In this document: positions 7,684 to 17,230 of the stretch, one piece after another | Layout of the letters: every line of letters starts with the position of its first letter | Numbering within the stretch: position 1 is the stretch's first letter | Assembly: GCA_910576995.1 (NCBI GenBank) | Contig: CAJTLC010000005.1 | Coordinates: forward strand, 69,357-133,356 | DNA from: an uncultured Ruminococcus sp. | Lineage (GTDB): Bacteria; Bacillota; Clostridia; Oscillospirales; Ruminococcaceae | Length of the DNA: 64,000 bases | Reading direction: 5' to 3' | Notes under the pieces: generated by a model | The model's input: only the letters and a program-made list of their open reading frames with translations | What the model was told of the DNA's origin: nothing | Databases searched by the model: none | Position numbers and translations under genes: made by a program

Positions 7684-9783
7684 TCAAGTGGAACTGTTGT
7701 AAAATTGCTCGTTAATAGAATCAAGCGGCAGCTGTTCAAGATCCCATGAACTGTCGGAGTGGAGCGTTATAAGTTCCGCGCCGCGCTGTTTATTATCATA
7801 CTCGATTCCGGGCATGGCAAGATAATCAATGCTCATGCCGTAAGTGAGACGAATTCCCTTATATTCGAGCGACATATTATTGTAATGATCATGACCGCAG
7901 AAAGTGCCGGTCGTGCTTTTCAATTCGAGCATTTTGTCAAACAAACTGCTTGGGTAATCAGAACAGCAGACTTTATCTATCATTTTTTCATCGTTTTCAC
8001 CAAAAAAATATGTTACCTCGCTGCTCCCGTTTTCGTAGAGTTTATACGCAGTGCGGTATTGCTGTAACGGTATGTGGAAAAATGCCAGAGAATTCACGAT
8101 ATGCCCTTCTTCGGCGTTAAGACGTTCAATTTCGTGTGCATACCAATCCACCTGATCGTCATGAATATAATCGTAAACGTTCAGCCCTTCTCCTGTATAT
8201 GCGTTGGAATCAATCAGAAACAGAGCCGTATTAAGCATTCCGTCAGAGTTGCGGATTTCAATAAGCTGATTGTTTCTGCCAGTAATATCAGGCTGGATAT
8301 ATGGATAAAGAAGATTTCCGGACGTTTTGTATGACAGTGATTTGTAAATTTCATTAAGTTCGTTCTTATTGGCGGTAGCAATGTTTTCGGTATCGTGATT
8401 TCCGTATGTAAAGCACCATGGGACGCCTGTATTACGCATAAAAGCTGCGAACTGATTGACAGGGGCGGAGTTATTCAAAGACATGGACATAATTCCCATG
8501 GGAAAGCAAAGATCGCCCGTAACCACGACAAGATCAGGATGCGTATATTCGATCTCAGCGTAGCAGGCTTTCAGCGCTTTGATATCTTTGTTATATGAAT
8601 ATAAACTTCCGCCTATGTGAATATCCGTTAAATGCAATATCTTGAAATCATCGTTTGATGCGGTTATTGTATAAACTCCAGTTTTGTCATCGTATTTTAT
8701 CTTGTTGGAATTATGTTCTACTATCGGGACAGAATTTATAAACGGCTGGGTATACCATGTATCTTTCTGCAAAAACGAAAATCCCGAAGCAACTGTCACA
8801 ATAGTTGTAAGAATTGCAATTCTCGGTTTGTTTACGACAATATTTTTATATACTATCTTTTTTCTGAATTTTAAAATATATACAGCGGCTAATATCAGAA
8901 ATAAAATTGCCGATACGACGATAATATTAATGGGATATTGCAATCTGTTTCTGAAAATTACGACAAATAATATGGTAACACTCCAGTAAATGGTGGAAAA
9001 TGCGAATGTTCCGACAAAGTGTTTTTGGCATTTTTCTTTTTTCTGAATATTTATTCTGCCGCGAAACATTTTAAAGCATAAGAAATTAGTGATATGCAAA
9101 TATGCGGGAATTTCAAATATGATAATACCGTTTAAAATATTTTCTGCAAATTCAAGAGGTTTAGAGTTTGCAGAAATAAAAAAATTGAATTCTAAAAACA
9201 AAAGAATTAAGAAAAGCGAAACGATGAACAGATTGTAATTTAGTTTTCGCTTAATATATTTATCGGTCATATCCCGAAGAAGTGCGAAAGAACTGTTGTC
9301 ATATTTGTATTCAGACGACTTGTTTTCTGTTTTTTTGAAATCTATTATCAGAATATATGCAAAGGCGAACAGTATTCCGACATAAAAAATATTCCATATT
9401 GCAGTCGTCGGATGAACGAACAGATTCAAGATGAACCAAAGTATTTCAACAAATCCGAAAATGAAAAAAAGTGCGGATCCGTAAATTCGCCGGCGCTGTT
9501 TGGAAATCTCCTTTTTGAGTTTTTTCAGATGGACAATTTTTTCGTCGGAATGAAATTTTTTTATCTCTTCGGCTGAACAGCCCGCAAGTTTCGCCATGTC
9601 CGAAAATCTGCCGTATTTTCCCAATAAAGTTTCAAAAGCCTCGTTTTCGGGCATATTTTCGGATAACTTTTTATATTCCTCGATAAGCGACTTTTCAATT
9701 TTTTCCCAGATAACTGCGTTTTCGGCAGAATATGGAGTGCTTTCGAAATATATCTCAATAAATTTTTTGATCTGGCTTTCCAT
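7684..9783 (-). CDS. Multi-pass membrane metallophosphoesterase
   Basis: Calcineurin-like phosphoesterase with a large membrane domain, 699 residues. Residues 1-90 are helical and acidic (HAAS-like in appearance), residues about 100-330 hold seven or eight hydrophobic segments, and about 375-670 form the metal-dependent phosphoesterase domain with all signature blocks: LTDIHIGG, VVVTGDLCFP, YGNHDTEN, FFHIPLQQY and GHDHYNN. The catalytic domain probably faces outside, following the last helix near 330. The start at 9783 lies 7 bases after the stop of the upstream dockerin gene, whose end contains the AAGGAGG that probably serves this start. That implies an operon with the secreted beta-propeller protein. 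The substrate is unknown; UDP-sugar or lipid phosphodiesters are typical of related proteins. Confidence 0.85.
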   Translation of the reverse strand: MESQIKKFIEIYFESTPYSAENAVIWEKIEKSLIEEYKKLSENMPENEAFETLLGKYGRFSDMAKLAGCSAEEIKKFHSDEKIVHLKKLKKEISKQRRRIYGSALFFIFGFVEILWFILNLFVHPTTAIWNIFYVGILFAFAYILIIDFKKTENKSSEYKYDNSSFALLRDMTDKYIKRKLNYNLFIVSLFLILLFLEFNFFISANSKPLEFAENILNGIIIFEIPAYLHITNFLCFKMFRGRINIQKKEKCQKHFVGTFAFSTIYWSVTILFVVIFRNRLQYPINIIVVSAILFLILAAVYILKFRKKIVYKNIVVNKPRIAILTTIVTVASGFSFLQKDTWYTQPFINSVPIVEHNSNKIKYDDKTGVYTITASNDDFKILHLTDIHIGGSLYSYNKDIKALKACYAEIEYTHPDLVVVTGDLCFPMGIMSMSLNNSAPVNQFAAFMRNTGVPWCFTYGNHDTENIATANKNELNEIYKSLSYKTSGNLLYPYIQPDITGRNNQLIEIRNSDGMLNTALFLIDSNAYTGEGLNVYDYIHDDQVDWYAHEIERLNAEEGHIVNSLAFFHIPLQQYRTAYKLYENGSSEVTYFFGENDEKMIDKVCCSDYPSSLFDKMLELKSTTGTFCGHDHYNNMSLEYKGIRLTYGMSIDYLAMPGIEYDNKQRGAELITLHSDSSWDLEQLPLDSINEQFYNSST

Positions 9784-9790
9784 TAAATAT

Positions 9791-10915
9791 TCAGACGCCT
9801 CCTTCGTTGCTTTTCCTGATCAGCATTCGTCTCATCTGACATAGATCGTATATATCAAGTCTGCCGTCGGAGAAAAGATCGCCTGCCTGCCAGTCTGCAA
9901 GCTTTGTATTTGGAATATTCAGAAGCCAATTTTGCAGTAATACCGCGTCGGCGATCGAAAATTCGCCGTCAGCGTTTATGTCGCCGTCAATCGTTTTTTC
10001 CTCATATGGAAAAAACATAGCGCCAAGTTCGTTTGTATCTGTATTTATATCGTCTAACGGCAGAGATTTTTCGCTATCAAAATAATACAAGTCGTAATTT
10101 CCGTTCTGAGTGCCGCTGTAGATCATTTTATTCTCATCAATAGGACAGGGGTCGGAACAGTTATATTCCGCGGAATTAAAAGGCATTTCGGTAAATTCTT
10201 CTCCGTCATAACGAATTATCATATCCGTATGGTTTTCGGCTGAATACCATTTGGCAAAATATAAAGTCTGATCTGATATTATTGGATAATACGCACATAC
10301 ATTCGATTCTGCATATACTGTTTCCGTGCTTTTGTCATCCAGATTTAATTTGCATATCGATCCGGGATTATTCGTATAATCGGTATAATATATATACTTG
10401 CCGTCGTTTGAATAGTACGGCATTGCTTCTTCGTAAACGTCGTCTGTAAGAATGGTTACCTCTCCGCTTTCCGGTTCGAGTATAGCGAGATTATACACAA
10501 AATCATTTTCTTCCTTGCTCCAGAAACCTCTTTTAAAAGTAATGTTTTTTCCGTCGGGGGAAAATTTCGGATCTTCATTTCGAAAACCGCTGTTAGGAGT
10601 CAGATTAGTGATAACGCCCGATCTGTAGAGATAAATATCCCATTCGTCTATAGAATTATCTATCGCCATAAATACGATATCTTCCGGAGTATTTCCGAAA
10701 TCTCCGTTCATAGCGTGCTTGAAATCGCCTGTTAATTCGGTTATCGCTCCATCGGGATCTTTCACATACAGTCTGCTGTCCAATGCGAAATAATCCGTAT
10801 AACTGTGCCACATCAGCCAACCGTTAAGTTTGTTTTCATTCGCGGCTGACGATATGCTTGGCGTTATGCCTATTGTAAGCATAAACGATAAAATAATAGT
10901 TAATAATCTTTTCAT
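9791..10915 (-). CDS. Secreted beta-propeller (TolB-like) protein with C-terminal dockerin
   Basis: A signal peptide (residues 1-25, MKRLLTIILSFMLTIGITPS) is followed by repeated WD40/TolB-like blades (for example PKFSPDGKNITFKRG, PYYSNDGKYIYYTDY and DNKMIYSGTQNGNYDLYYF) up to about residue 300. A type I dockerin-like module ends the protein: GDINADGEFSIADAVLLQNW and the second helix-loop repeat DLFSDGRLDIYDLCQMRRML. The dockerin predicts tethering to a cohesin of a cellulosome. No catalytic residues are evident, so a binding role is likely. AAGGAG lies upstream of the ATG. Translationally close to the phosphoesterase gene downstream. Confidence 0.85.
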   Translation of the reverse strand: MKRLLTIILSFMLTIGITPSISSAANENKLNGWLMWHSYTDYFALDSRLYVKDPDGAITELTGDFKHAMNGDFGNTPEDIVFMAIDNSIDEWDIYLYRSGVITNLTPNSGFRNEDPKFSPDGKNITFKRGFWSKEENDFVYNLAILEPESGEVTILTDDVYEEAMPYYSNDGKYIYYTDYTNNPGSICKLNLDDKSTETVYAESNVCAYYPIISDQTLYFAKWYSAENHTDMIIRYDGEEFTEMPFNSAEYNCSDPCPIDENKMIYSGTQNGNYDLYYFDSEKSLPLDDINTDTNELGAMFFPYEEKTIDGDINADGEFSIADAVLLQNWLLNIPNTKLADWQAGDLFSDGRLDIYDLCQMRRMLIRKSNEGGV

Positions 10916-10942
10916 AGTAATTTATACTCCTTAATATAAATC

Positions 10943-11130
10943 AGAACCTGTCCACATAGAAATTATGTGCGGATTTTCGAGCATAATTTTGACGAGTGCA
11001 AGGAAAAAATTCGCAGACATACTGACGCACCACGGGCGTTTCCTACGGTCATATGACAAGGATTTTTGACGTAGCAATCGGCAAAATTTGCCGAAAAGAC
11101 GTGCGGAATTTCCTATGTGGACAGGTTTTC
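10943..11130. repeat. MITE-like palindrome, copy 3 (CCACATAG arm type)
   Basis: Ends CAGAACCTGTCCACATAGA and the complement of CTATGTGGACAGGTTTTC. The interior GTGCGGATTTTCGAGCATAA, AGTGCAAGGAAAAAATTCGC and GGCAAAATTTGCCGAAAAGA is shared with the copies at 45478 and 58809, whose outer arms differ. Confidence 0.85.
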
Positions 11131-11231
11131 AGTGTAATCTCTCCTTGCTGAAAAAACAGCCGAGTATAGGTCATATATTGGAATATCTATATTATAAGTT
11201 AAATTCTTCTTATTGTCAAGTATGGCGACTA

Positions 11232-11392
11232 TGAACCTGTTCAGTATCTTTTCCGCACGTCTTTTCGGCAGATTTTTCGTCTGAACTTCGTCAAAAAGTC
11301 TTGGAATGCGTCAGCATTCCTGCACCTTTTTTCCTTGTCAGGCAAAAAATCTTCTCGAAAATCTGTACATAAAAAGATAATGAACAGGTTCT
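11232..11392. repeat. MITE-like palindrome, copy 4 (CAGTATC arm type)
   Basis: Near-identical to the copy at 3801-3962, including TGGAATGCGTCAGCATTCC in the centre; terminal GAACCTGTTCAGTATCTTTT pairs with AAAAGATAATGAACAGGTTC. It ends ten bases before the -35 of the next gene. Confidence 0.85.
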
Positions 11393-11401
11393 AAAAAAAT
11401 C

Positions 11402-11430
11402 TTGACGTATCTTAAATATTTTGATATACT
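11402..11430 (+). promoter_or_regulatory. Promoter of the LRR-transglutaminase-dockerin gene
   Basis: TTGACG (11402-11407), 17-base spacer, TATACT (11425-11430); the start codon is about 40 bases downstream with AAAGGAG in between. Confidence 0.8.
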
Positions 11431-11468
11431 AAGAATGAAAATGTTTTTACACGAAAGGAGCAGTTTTT

Positions 11469-13400
11469 ATGAAGAAAAAGATCGCGGCGGCGTTTATGAT
11501 TGCTGCGTTAACCGTTGTCTCTGTTCAAACTGATTATTTAAGTATGCCTATGATTTTCTCGGCTGATGAATCGGAAGAGTCTGAAATATTCATAGAATAC
11601 AATGGTATGTCTTTCTCTTCCAGAGAAGGAAGAGAAAATGAGGTCATGTTGTCACAATATTACGGAACAACGCAGAATATTGTCGTACCCGAAACGGTAG
11701 AAGGATATACGGTTACGGGAATTGGCAACGGTGTTTTCAGCAATAATGAGATGTACGGTATGGTTGTTAAAAATGTCACACTTCCCGATACTATTGATTA
11801 TTTCGGTTCAGCCGTTTTCCAGCATTCAACGGTTGTTTCCATTAATATTCCGAAAAAACTTAAATTTATTCCAAGTGATACTTTTTTCAGATGTAAAAAT
11901 CTTACAGAGGTTAAATTTCACGATGATATTATCGCTATTGCAAATACGGCGTTTAAAGGCACTGATATAGCTCTTCCTCAGAATTTACAGCAAAGAGTCG
12001 CAGACGGAAGCAGAGGAAATGATAATTCAAAATCGCTATATTATATGGCGAACGACGATTTTAAATTTGTGGTTGGCACAAATGAGAATGACGACAGTCT
12101 TTTCTGCAATATTGAAGATTATACGGGAAAAAATTCCGAGATAGTTATTCCGTCTGATATTTACGGAGTTCCGATAAAATTCGTTGGTTTTAAGGATTTT
12201 GATCCGTCGTCGGTAACTGCCGTAACGTTTCCCGAATCAACTGAAAATATTATAATTGATTCCGATACGTTCAGCGGATCGCAGGTAACAGAATTAAATA
12301 TAAATTCTTCATGTACTTTTAATAAAATGTCATTCGGAAACTGTACGAATTTGAAAACGATAAGATTCAACGACGACGCAATAATAAATTCATCCGCTTT
12401 CATGGGTTGCACGAATCTGGAAACGGTCGTATTCAACAGTGATGCAACACTTGACAGAGATTCTTTCAAAGGGTGTACAAATCTGACTTCTGTTGAATTC
12501 GGAGAAAAAGCTGATCTAAAAAATTATGCGTTTGTTGACTGCCGCTCTCTCGAGAACATTATTGTTGATACGTCTCAGCCGATAACAGGAAATGCGTTTA
12601 ACGGCTGTACAACTCTTATGAATATAAATTCCGATCCTGCTTTTGATAAGAAAACAGGGGAATTTAATTCGAAATACGGCGACTTTATCAAAAATAGTTT
12701 TTATATGTCCGAAGAGATCGGATTTGTGAATGAATACATAAAGGCGCAGTATGAGAAGATTGCCGATGAAGCGACCACACCGGAAATGAGCGATATTGAG
12801 AAAGTTAAGGCTCTGCATGATTGGGTATGCGCAAATACCACATACGCAACCAAAAATACAAATTCTCCTGAATTTCATACGGACGGTTCGATCTTGCTGA
12901 ATGATTCTACCGTATGCGAGGGCTATGCTAAAGCGCTTAATCTGCTTTGCAATTATGCGGGAATTGAAACTTATTATATTCATAGTAATGATCACGCTTG
13001 GAATATAGTTAAAATCGACGGTCATTATTTTCATGTCGACTCAACATGGGACGACAATGGCGATGTCGAATCCTATGAATGGTTTATGAAATCGGACAGC
13101 GAGATCAACGACGGCGGCTCTCACAGCAACTGGAAAGCGTATAGTCCCACGTCTCTTCACAGCTTTCAGAAAGAAGGCACGCCCGAATGCAAATATCAGA
13201 TTGGCGACGTGAATACTGATCTTGAAATTTCCATAGCTGATCTTGTGAAAATGAATAAAATTCTTCTTAATGCGGAAACAGAAACGGCAGATAATATCGT
13301 TCTTTATGACCTTAATTTTGACGGAAATGCGGATGTATATGATATGATTCTTATGCGGCAAAAGCTTATTGGTGATATATATATTAATAAGGAGAACTGA
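11469..13400 (+). CDS. Secreted protein: BspA-type leucine-rich repeats, transglutaminase-like domain, dockerin
   Basis: 643 residues with a signal peptide (about 1-28). Two blocks of BspA-like LRRs follow (about 60-180 and 200-400; e.g. GNCTNLKTIRFNDDAIINSS, GCTNLETVVFNSDATLDRDS). A transglutaminase/protease-like core spans about 440-540, with Cys in STVCEGYAKAL (about 481), His in NDHAWNIVKI (about 507) and Asp in HVDSTWDD (about 523), so the catalytic triad is intact. A dockerin closes the protein: GDVNTDLEISIADLVKMNKI and DLNFDGNADVYDMILMRQKL. Probable role: a cellulosome-attached or cell-surface protein that cross-links or cleaves proteins; substrate unknown. AAAGGAG precedes the ATG. 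The next gene starts one base after its stop, so both are in one operon. Confidence 0.88.
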   Translation: MKKKIAAAFMIAALTVVSVQTDYLSMPMIFSADESEESEIFIEYNGMSFSSREGRENEVMLSQYYGTTQNIVVPETVEGYTVTGIGNGVFSNNEMYGMVVKNVTLPDTIDYFGSAVFQHSTVVSINIPKKLKFIPSDTFFRCKNLTEVKFHDDIIAIANTAFKGTDIALPQNLQQRVADGSRGNDNSKSLYYMANDDFKFVVGTNENDDSLFCNIEDYTGKNSEIVIPSDIYGVPIKFVGFKDFDPSSVTAVTFPESTENIIIDSDTFSGSQVTELNINSSCTFNKMSFGNCTNLKTIRFNDDAIINSSAFMGCTNLETVVFNSDATLDRDSFKGCTNLTSVEFGEKADLKNYAFVDCRSLENIIVDTSQPITGNAFNGCTTLMNINSDPAFDKKTGEFNSKYGDFIKNSFYMSEEIGFVNEYIKAQYEKIADEATTPEMSDIEKVKALHDWVCANTTYATKNTNSPEFHTDGSILLNDSTVCEGYAKALNLLCNYAGIETYYIHSNDHAWNIVKIDGHYFHVDSTWDDNGDVESYEWFMKSDSEINDGGSHSNWKAYSPTSLHSFQKEGTPECKYQIGDVNTDLEISIADLVKMNKILLNAETETADNIVLYDLNFDGNADVYDMILMRQKLIGDIYINKEN

Positions 13401-13401
13401 T

Positions 13402-14295
13402 ATGAAGAAAGAAATTTCAAAAAAACTCAAAGAGCTGAATGATGTCAGCCTCTCTAATTTTTTTATTCTTACGATAGCAGGCATTATAAATTCTATAGGC
13501 GTAACTCTTTTTCTTTTCCCCGTAAAACTATATGACAGCGGAATATCGGGACTTTCCATGCTTCTCGATCAGATTACTCCTTCGAGTTTATCGTTGTCCT
13601 TGTTTCTTATCTTGCTGAATATTCCGATTTTCGCATTCGGGCTAAAAAAACAGGGACTTGTTTTTACGGTTTATTCAGTTTTTACGGTGTTTGTTTATTC
13701 GCTGTCATCATTCCTGATCATGGATGTTTTGCCGATAGACGTTTCGTTTATATCGCCGCTTGCCGGTTCTGATTTGCTTTTGTGCGCAATTTTCGGAGGA
13801 GTAATATCAGGTATAGGAAGCGGTCTGACTATAAGATTCGGCGGCGCTATTGACGGGATAGACGTTTTATCGGTGGTATTTGCAAAAAAAATCGGGATGT
13901 CTATCGGCACATTCGTTATGATATTTAACACTATTTTGTACACTGTTTGCGGAATAACGATCAAAAGCTGGATATTGCCGTTATATTCTATTGTAACCTA
14001 TTACATAGGTTCGAGAACGGTAGATTTTGTCGTGGAGGGTATCGATAAATCTAAATGCGCTATGATAGTTACAACAAGGGCTAATGATATATCGGATGCT
14101 CTTGCGGAAAGTTTCGGGACGAGCGGAACTATTGTCAATGCGATAGGGGGATATTCAAAGGAAAGTAAGGAGATAATTTATTTTGTAATAAATCATTTTC
14201 AGATAAACAAGCTGAAGAAAATCGTTCATTGCATTGATTCTGACGCATTTATATCGCTTCAGGATGTATCTGATATTATAAAGAAAAAAGAATAA
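13402..14295 (+). CDS. YitT-family membrane protein (DUF161 plus DUF2179)
   Basis: 297 residues: five or six hydrophobic segments in the first ~200 residues with the family signature RFGGAIDGIDVLSVVFAKK, then a soluble C-terminal DUF2179 domain (about 215-295, KCAMIVTTRANDISDALAES). YitT proteins are often annotated as transporters, but the substrate is not established. The start at 13402 (MKKEISKKLK) has AAGGAG 8 bases upstream; a start at 13369 would overlap the previous gene. Co-transcribed with the dockerin protein, an odd pairing whose meaning is unclear. It ends at a shared bidirectional terminator with rpoD. Confidence 0.85.
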   Translation: MKKEISKKLKELNDVSLSNFFILTIAGIINSIGVTLFLFPVKLYDSGISGLSMLLDQITPSSLSLSLFLILLNIPIFAFGLKKQGLVFTVYSVFTVFVYSLSSFLIMDVLPIDVSFISPLAGSDLLLCAIFGGVISGIGSGLTIRFGGAIDGIDVLSVVFAKKIGMSIGTFVMIFNTILYTVCGITIKSWILPLYSIVTYYIGSRTVDFVVEGIDKSKCAMIVTTRANDISDALAESFGTSGTIVNAIGGYSKESKEIIYFVINHFQINKLKKIVHCIDSDAFISLQDVSDIIKKKE

Positions 14296-14308
14296 TCAGA
14301 ACAAGTTC

Positions 14309-14349
14309 TTAAAAAGAGCATGACCATAAAATTGGTCATGCTCTTTTTG
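14309..14349. terminator. Bidirectional terminator between yitT-like gene and rpoD
   Basis: Perfect stem AAAAAGAGCATGACCA / TGGTCATGCTCTTTTT with a short AT loop; A- and T-runs on both flanks serve both converging genes. Confidence 0.9.
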
Positions 14350-14381
14350 TGGACACGCTATAATATGTACGCAGCGGCAGA

Positions 14382-15464
14382 TCAATCCAAAAAATCCTTG
14401 ACCTTTTTGCTGCGGCTGGGATGACGAAGTTTCCTGAGCGCTTTGGCTTCTATCTGACGTATACGTTCGCGAGTGACGTCAAATTTCTGACCAACTTCTT
14501 CAAGAGTTCTTGCCTTGCCATCTATGAGACCGAAGCGGAGTTTCAAAACCTTTGCCTCGCGGTCGGTAAGAGTTGCGAGAACTTCGTTGAGCTGTTCTTT
14601 CAGCAGCGTGTGAGAAGCCGCTTCAGCAGGTGCGGGAGCGTCGTCGTCGGGAATGAAATCGCCGAGATGGCTGTCCTCTTCTTCACCTATAGGAGTTTCC
14701 AGCGATACAGGATCCTGAGCGACGCGCATGATATCCCTTACCTTATCGATAGGCATATTGAGTTTTTCTGCAATCTCCTCCGGACTCGGATCGTGACCGT
14801 TTTCATGGAGAAGCTGGCTGGAAATTTTCTTGACCTTGGTGATAGTTTCGACCATATGAACAGGAATTCTTATAGTTCTTGCCTGATCGGCGATCGCTCT
14901 GGTAATAGCCTGACGAATCCACCATGTTGCATATGTTGAAAATTTAAATCCCTTGGTGTAGTCAAATTTTTCAACAGCCTTGATAAGCCCGAGATTTCCT
15001 TCCTGAATGAGATCGAGGAACTGCATGCCCCTTCCGACGTATTTTTTTGCAATACTTACAACGAGTCGGAGATTTGCTTCTGCAAGACGTTTTTTTGCAT
15101 ATCTGTCTCCGTTTATCATGCGCTGAGCAAGTTCGATCTCTTCTTCTGTAGTAAGCAGGGGAACACGTCCTATTTCCTTAAGGTAGATTTTAACAGGATC
15201 GTCGATGGCAATTCCTTCGGTTGAGAGAGCCATTTCAAGATCGTCGGTCATAGTTGAATCGAGACCTATCTTAAGGTCGGCGTCAACGTTCATATCCTCC
15301 ACGATCTCGATATTCAGAGCTTCGCATCTGTCATAGAAGCTATTGATCTGATCAACGTCAAAATCAAGTTCCTCAAGTGCGTCGGTAATTTCTTTTGTAG
15401 TAAGCTTTCCGTGAGCCTGTCCCTGCTCGATGAGGGTATCGATAGTATTTTTCTTGGAATCCAT
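14382..15464 (-). CDS. rpoD: Primary RNA polymerase sigma factor (RpoD/SigA)
   Basis: Housekeeping sigma factor. The 360 residues contain region 1.1 (LIEQGQAHGKLTTKEITDAL), region 1.2 (DPVKIYLKEIGRVPLLTTEE), region 2 with FDYTKGFKFSTYATWWIRQA for -10 recognition, region 3, and region 4 with EEVGQKFDVTRERIRQIEAK for the -35. Length equals that of Gram-positive SigA. The many TTGACA-17-TATAAT promoters in the window are its expected targets. It follows dnaG by 16 bases; dgt-dnaG-rpoD form a macromolecular-synthesis operon as in other Firmicutes. Confidence 0.97.
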   Translation of the reverse strand: MDSKKNTIDTLIEQGQAHGKLTTKEITDALEELDFDVDQINSFYDRCEALNIEIVEDMNVDADLKIGLDSTMTDDLEMALSTEGIAIDDPVKIYLKEIGRVPLLTTEEEIELAQRMINGDRYAKKRLAEANLRLVVSIAKKYVGRGMQFLDLIQEGNLGLIKAVEKFDYTKGFKFSTYATWWIRQAITRAIADQARTIRIPVHMVETITKVKKISSQLLHENGHDPSPEEIAEKLNMPIDKVRDIMRVAQDPVSLETPIGEEEDSHLGDFIPDDDAPAPAEAASHTLLKEQLNEVLATLTDREAKVLKLRFGLIDGKARTLEEVGQKFDVTRERIRQIEAKALRKLRHPSRSKKVKDFLD

Positions 15465-15480
15465 AGGAAGACCTCCTGTT

Positions 15481-17223
15481 TTAATGTTTTTTGTTTTTCA
15501 ACAGATCCTGCAAATAATCGTCCGTAATATTATCGGGATCGATCGTCCGATACTTTTTTAAAACTTCCGTGCAGTCCGTAAATGCTTTATGATCAATGGG
15601 AATTTCGCGGTATTTCACTTCCATTCCGTTTATTTTTCCCATTTCCTCGGTAGAAAATTCATTGTTGAGCAGCGATATCGAAAAGAATTCGCACTCTTTC
15701 GCAATTTTCAATATCGCCCGATAAACTTTTTTGTTAAAATCTGTAACAAATATTTCCGCAGGCGCTTCATTGCTTATTTCCTTTGACTTTTCGGGATTTT
15801 TAAGCAGATAACAAATAATAGTCTCCTCTGCCTTTGCTTCTTTTTTATTATGGACGGCTTGAGGATTAATATCATCGCGCGGAACGAAAGTCTGAGTTTT
15901 AATGTTCCGCCATTGGTTTTTACGATCGGCATAAACTTTTTTTCTGACGATATCGTCTATATGGCTTTTCAGTACTTCCACAGGAAAATCATATTTTTTC
16001 GCCGTTCTTGAAATATAGACTTCCCGTTCGAGCGGCGACTGCATTTCTGATAGAAAAGCCGCCGCTCTTTTAAGCAGTTCAAATTTTCCTGCTTCGGTAT
16101 TTATGTCTATTCCGTCCTCGCAGCGGTCAAGCATGAAATTATTTGCGTCGTCCGATCCGTCTATCAGCCTGCGAAAACGCTGAACTCCGAATTTTTTGAT
16201 ATATTCGTCGGGATCTTTCGCACCCTCCATACGCAGTATTCTGGTTTTAATGCCTACGTCGGAAAAATGTGATATAGCGCGTTTTGCAGCAGTCTGACCG
16301 GCGGCGTCGCTGTCGTAGGCGATTATAACTTCTTCCGCGTAATGGCTCATAAGCCGCGCCTGATCGGGCGTTATGGCAGTTCCGAGCGTTGCGACCGCAT
16401 TCTCCAGTCCTGCCTGATTTACAGCTATAACGTCCATATATCCTTCGCAGAGAATAAGCTGCTTGCTGTTGGAATTTTTGGCATAATTCATTGAAAAAAG
16501 ATTGCTGCCCTTGTCGAAAACGGGAGTTTTTCCCGTATTGAGGTATTTAGGCTTGGAATCGTCCAGAACTCTTCCGCCGAATCCTATAATATTTCCGCGC
16601 AGATCGACGATGGGAAACATAACTCTTCCCCTGAACATATCAAAAATCTTTCCGCTTTTCTGAGATCTTCCGCCAAGCCATGCGTCTATGATCTCGTCGT
16701 CGGAGTAACCTTTGGAGTTTAGAATATTTGTCAGCTCGTTCCACGAATTTGATGAATATCCGAGACCGAATTTTTTTACGGTTTCGGGAGCAAGACGGCG
16801 GTTGAAAAGATATTGAAGACCCGATTTATCATTTCCCTTGACAAGATTATGATGAAAATAATTGGCGGCGATCCGGTTCATTTCATAAATTCGCGTACGC
16901 CGTTTTGACGATTGGCTGTCACGGTCATTTTTTTCGGGAACTTCCATTCCGCATCGCTGGGCAAGCAGTTTGACGGCTTCCATGAAATCGAGGTTTTCCG
17001 ACTTCATGATAAAAGTTATAACGTCTCCGCCCGCGCCGCAGCCGAAACAGTAAAAGCTTTGCGTATCGGGAAAAACGGTGAAAGACGGCGTTTTTTCCGA
17101 ATGGAACGGGCAGTTGCAGACGTAATTTCTGCCTCGTCTTTTTAGTTGGATATATGAACTTATCACAGTTTCGATAGGATTTGCGTTTCGAAGCGCAAAG
17201 ATAAATTCGTCGTTTTGTGCCAT
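15481..17223 (-). CDS. dnaG: DNA primase
   Basis: Makes RNA primers for replication. From the ATG at 17223 (MAQNDEFIFALRNANPI) it is 580 residues: the zinc-binding domain CPFHSEKTPSF...FYCFGCGAGG, the RNA polymerase basic region, the TOPRIM core with LILCEGYMDVIA and IAYDSDAAGQ, and a C-terminal helicase-interacting part. A frame continues upstream to 17286, but that overlaps dgt, and GAGG is placed for the 17223 start. It starts 7 bases after the dgt stop and is followed by rpoD. Confidence 0.96.
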   Translation of the reverse strand: MAQNDEFIFALRNANPIETVISSYIQLKRRGRNYVCNCPFHSEKTPSFTVFPDTQSFYCFGCGAGGDVITFIMKSENLDFMEAVKLLAQRCGMEVPEKNDRDSQSSKRRTRIYEMNRIAANYFHHNLVKGNDKSGLQYLFNRRLAPETVKKFGLGYSSNSWNELTNILNSKGYSDDEIIDAWLGGRSQKSGKIFDMFRGRVMFPIVDLRGNIIGFGGRVLDDSKPKYLNTGKTPVFDKGSNLFSMNYAKNSNSKQLILCEGYMDVIAVNQAGLENAVATLGTAITPDQARLMSHYAEEVIIAYDSDAAGQTAAKRAISHFSDVGIKTRILRMEGAKDPDEYIKKFGVQRFRRLIDGSDDANNFMLDRCEDGIDINTEAGKFELLKRAAAFLSEMQSPLEREVYISRTAKKYDFPVEVLKSHIDDIVRKKVYADRKNQWRNIKTQTFVPRDDINPQAVHNKKEAKAEETIICYLLKNPEKSKEISNEAPAEIFVTDFNKKVYRAILKIAKECEFFSISLLNNEFSTEEMGKINGMEVKYREIPIDHKAFTDCTEVLKKYRTIDPDNITDDYLQDLLKNKKH

Positions 17224-17230
17224 ATCAGCC

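Larger units (their letters stand above)
10916..11468. other. Divergent intergenic space with two palindromic repeats and one promoter
   Basis: The space separates two divergently transcribed dockerin genes. It holds the repeat copies at 10943-11130 and 11232-11392 and the promoter at 11402-11430. I see no gene here. Confidence 0.7.
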
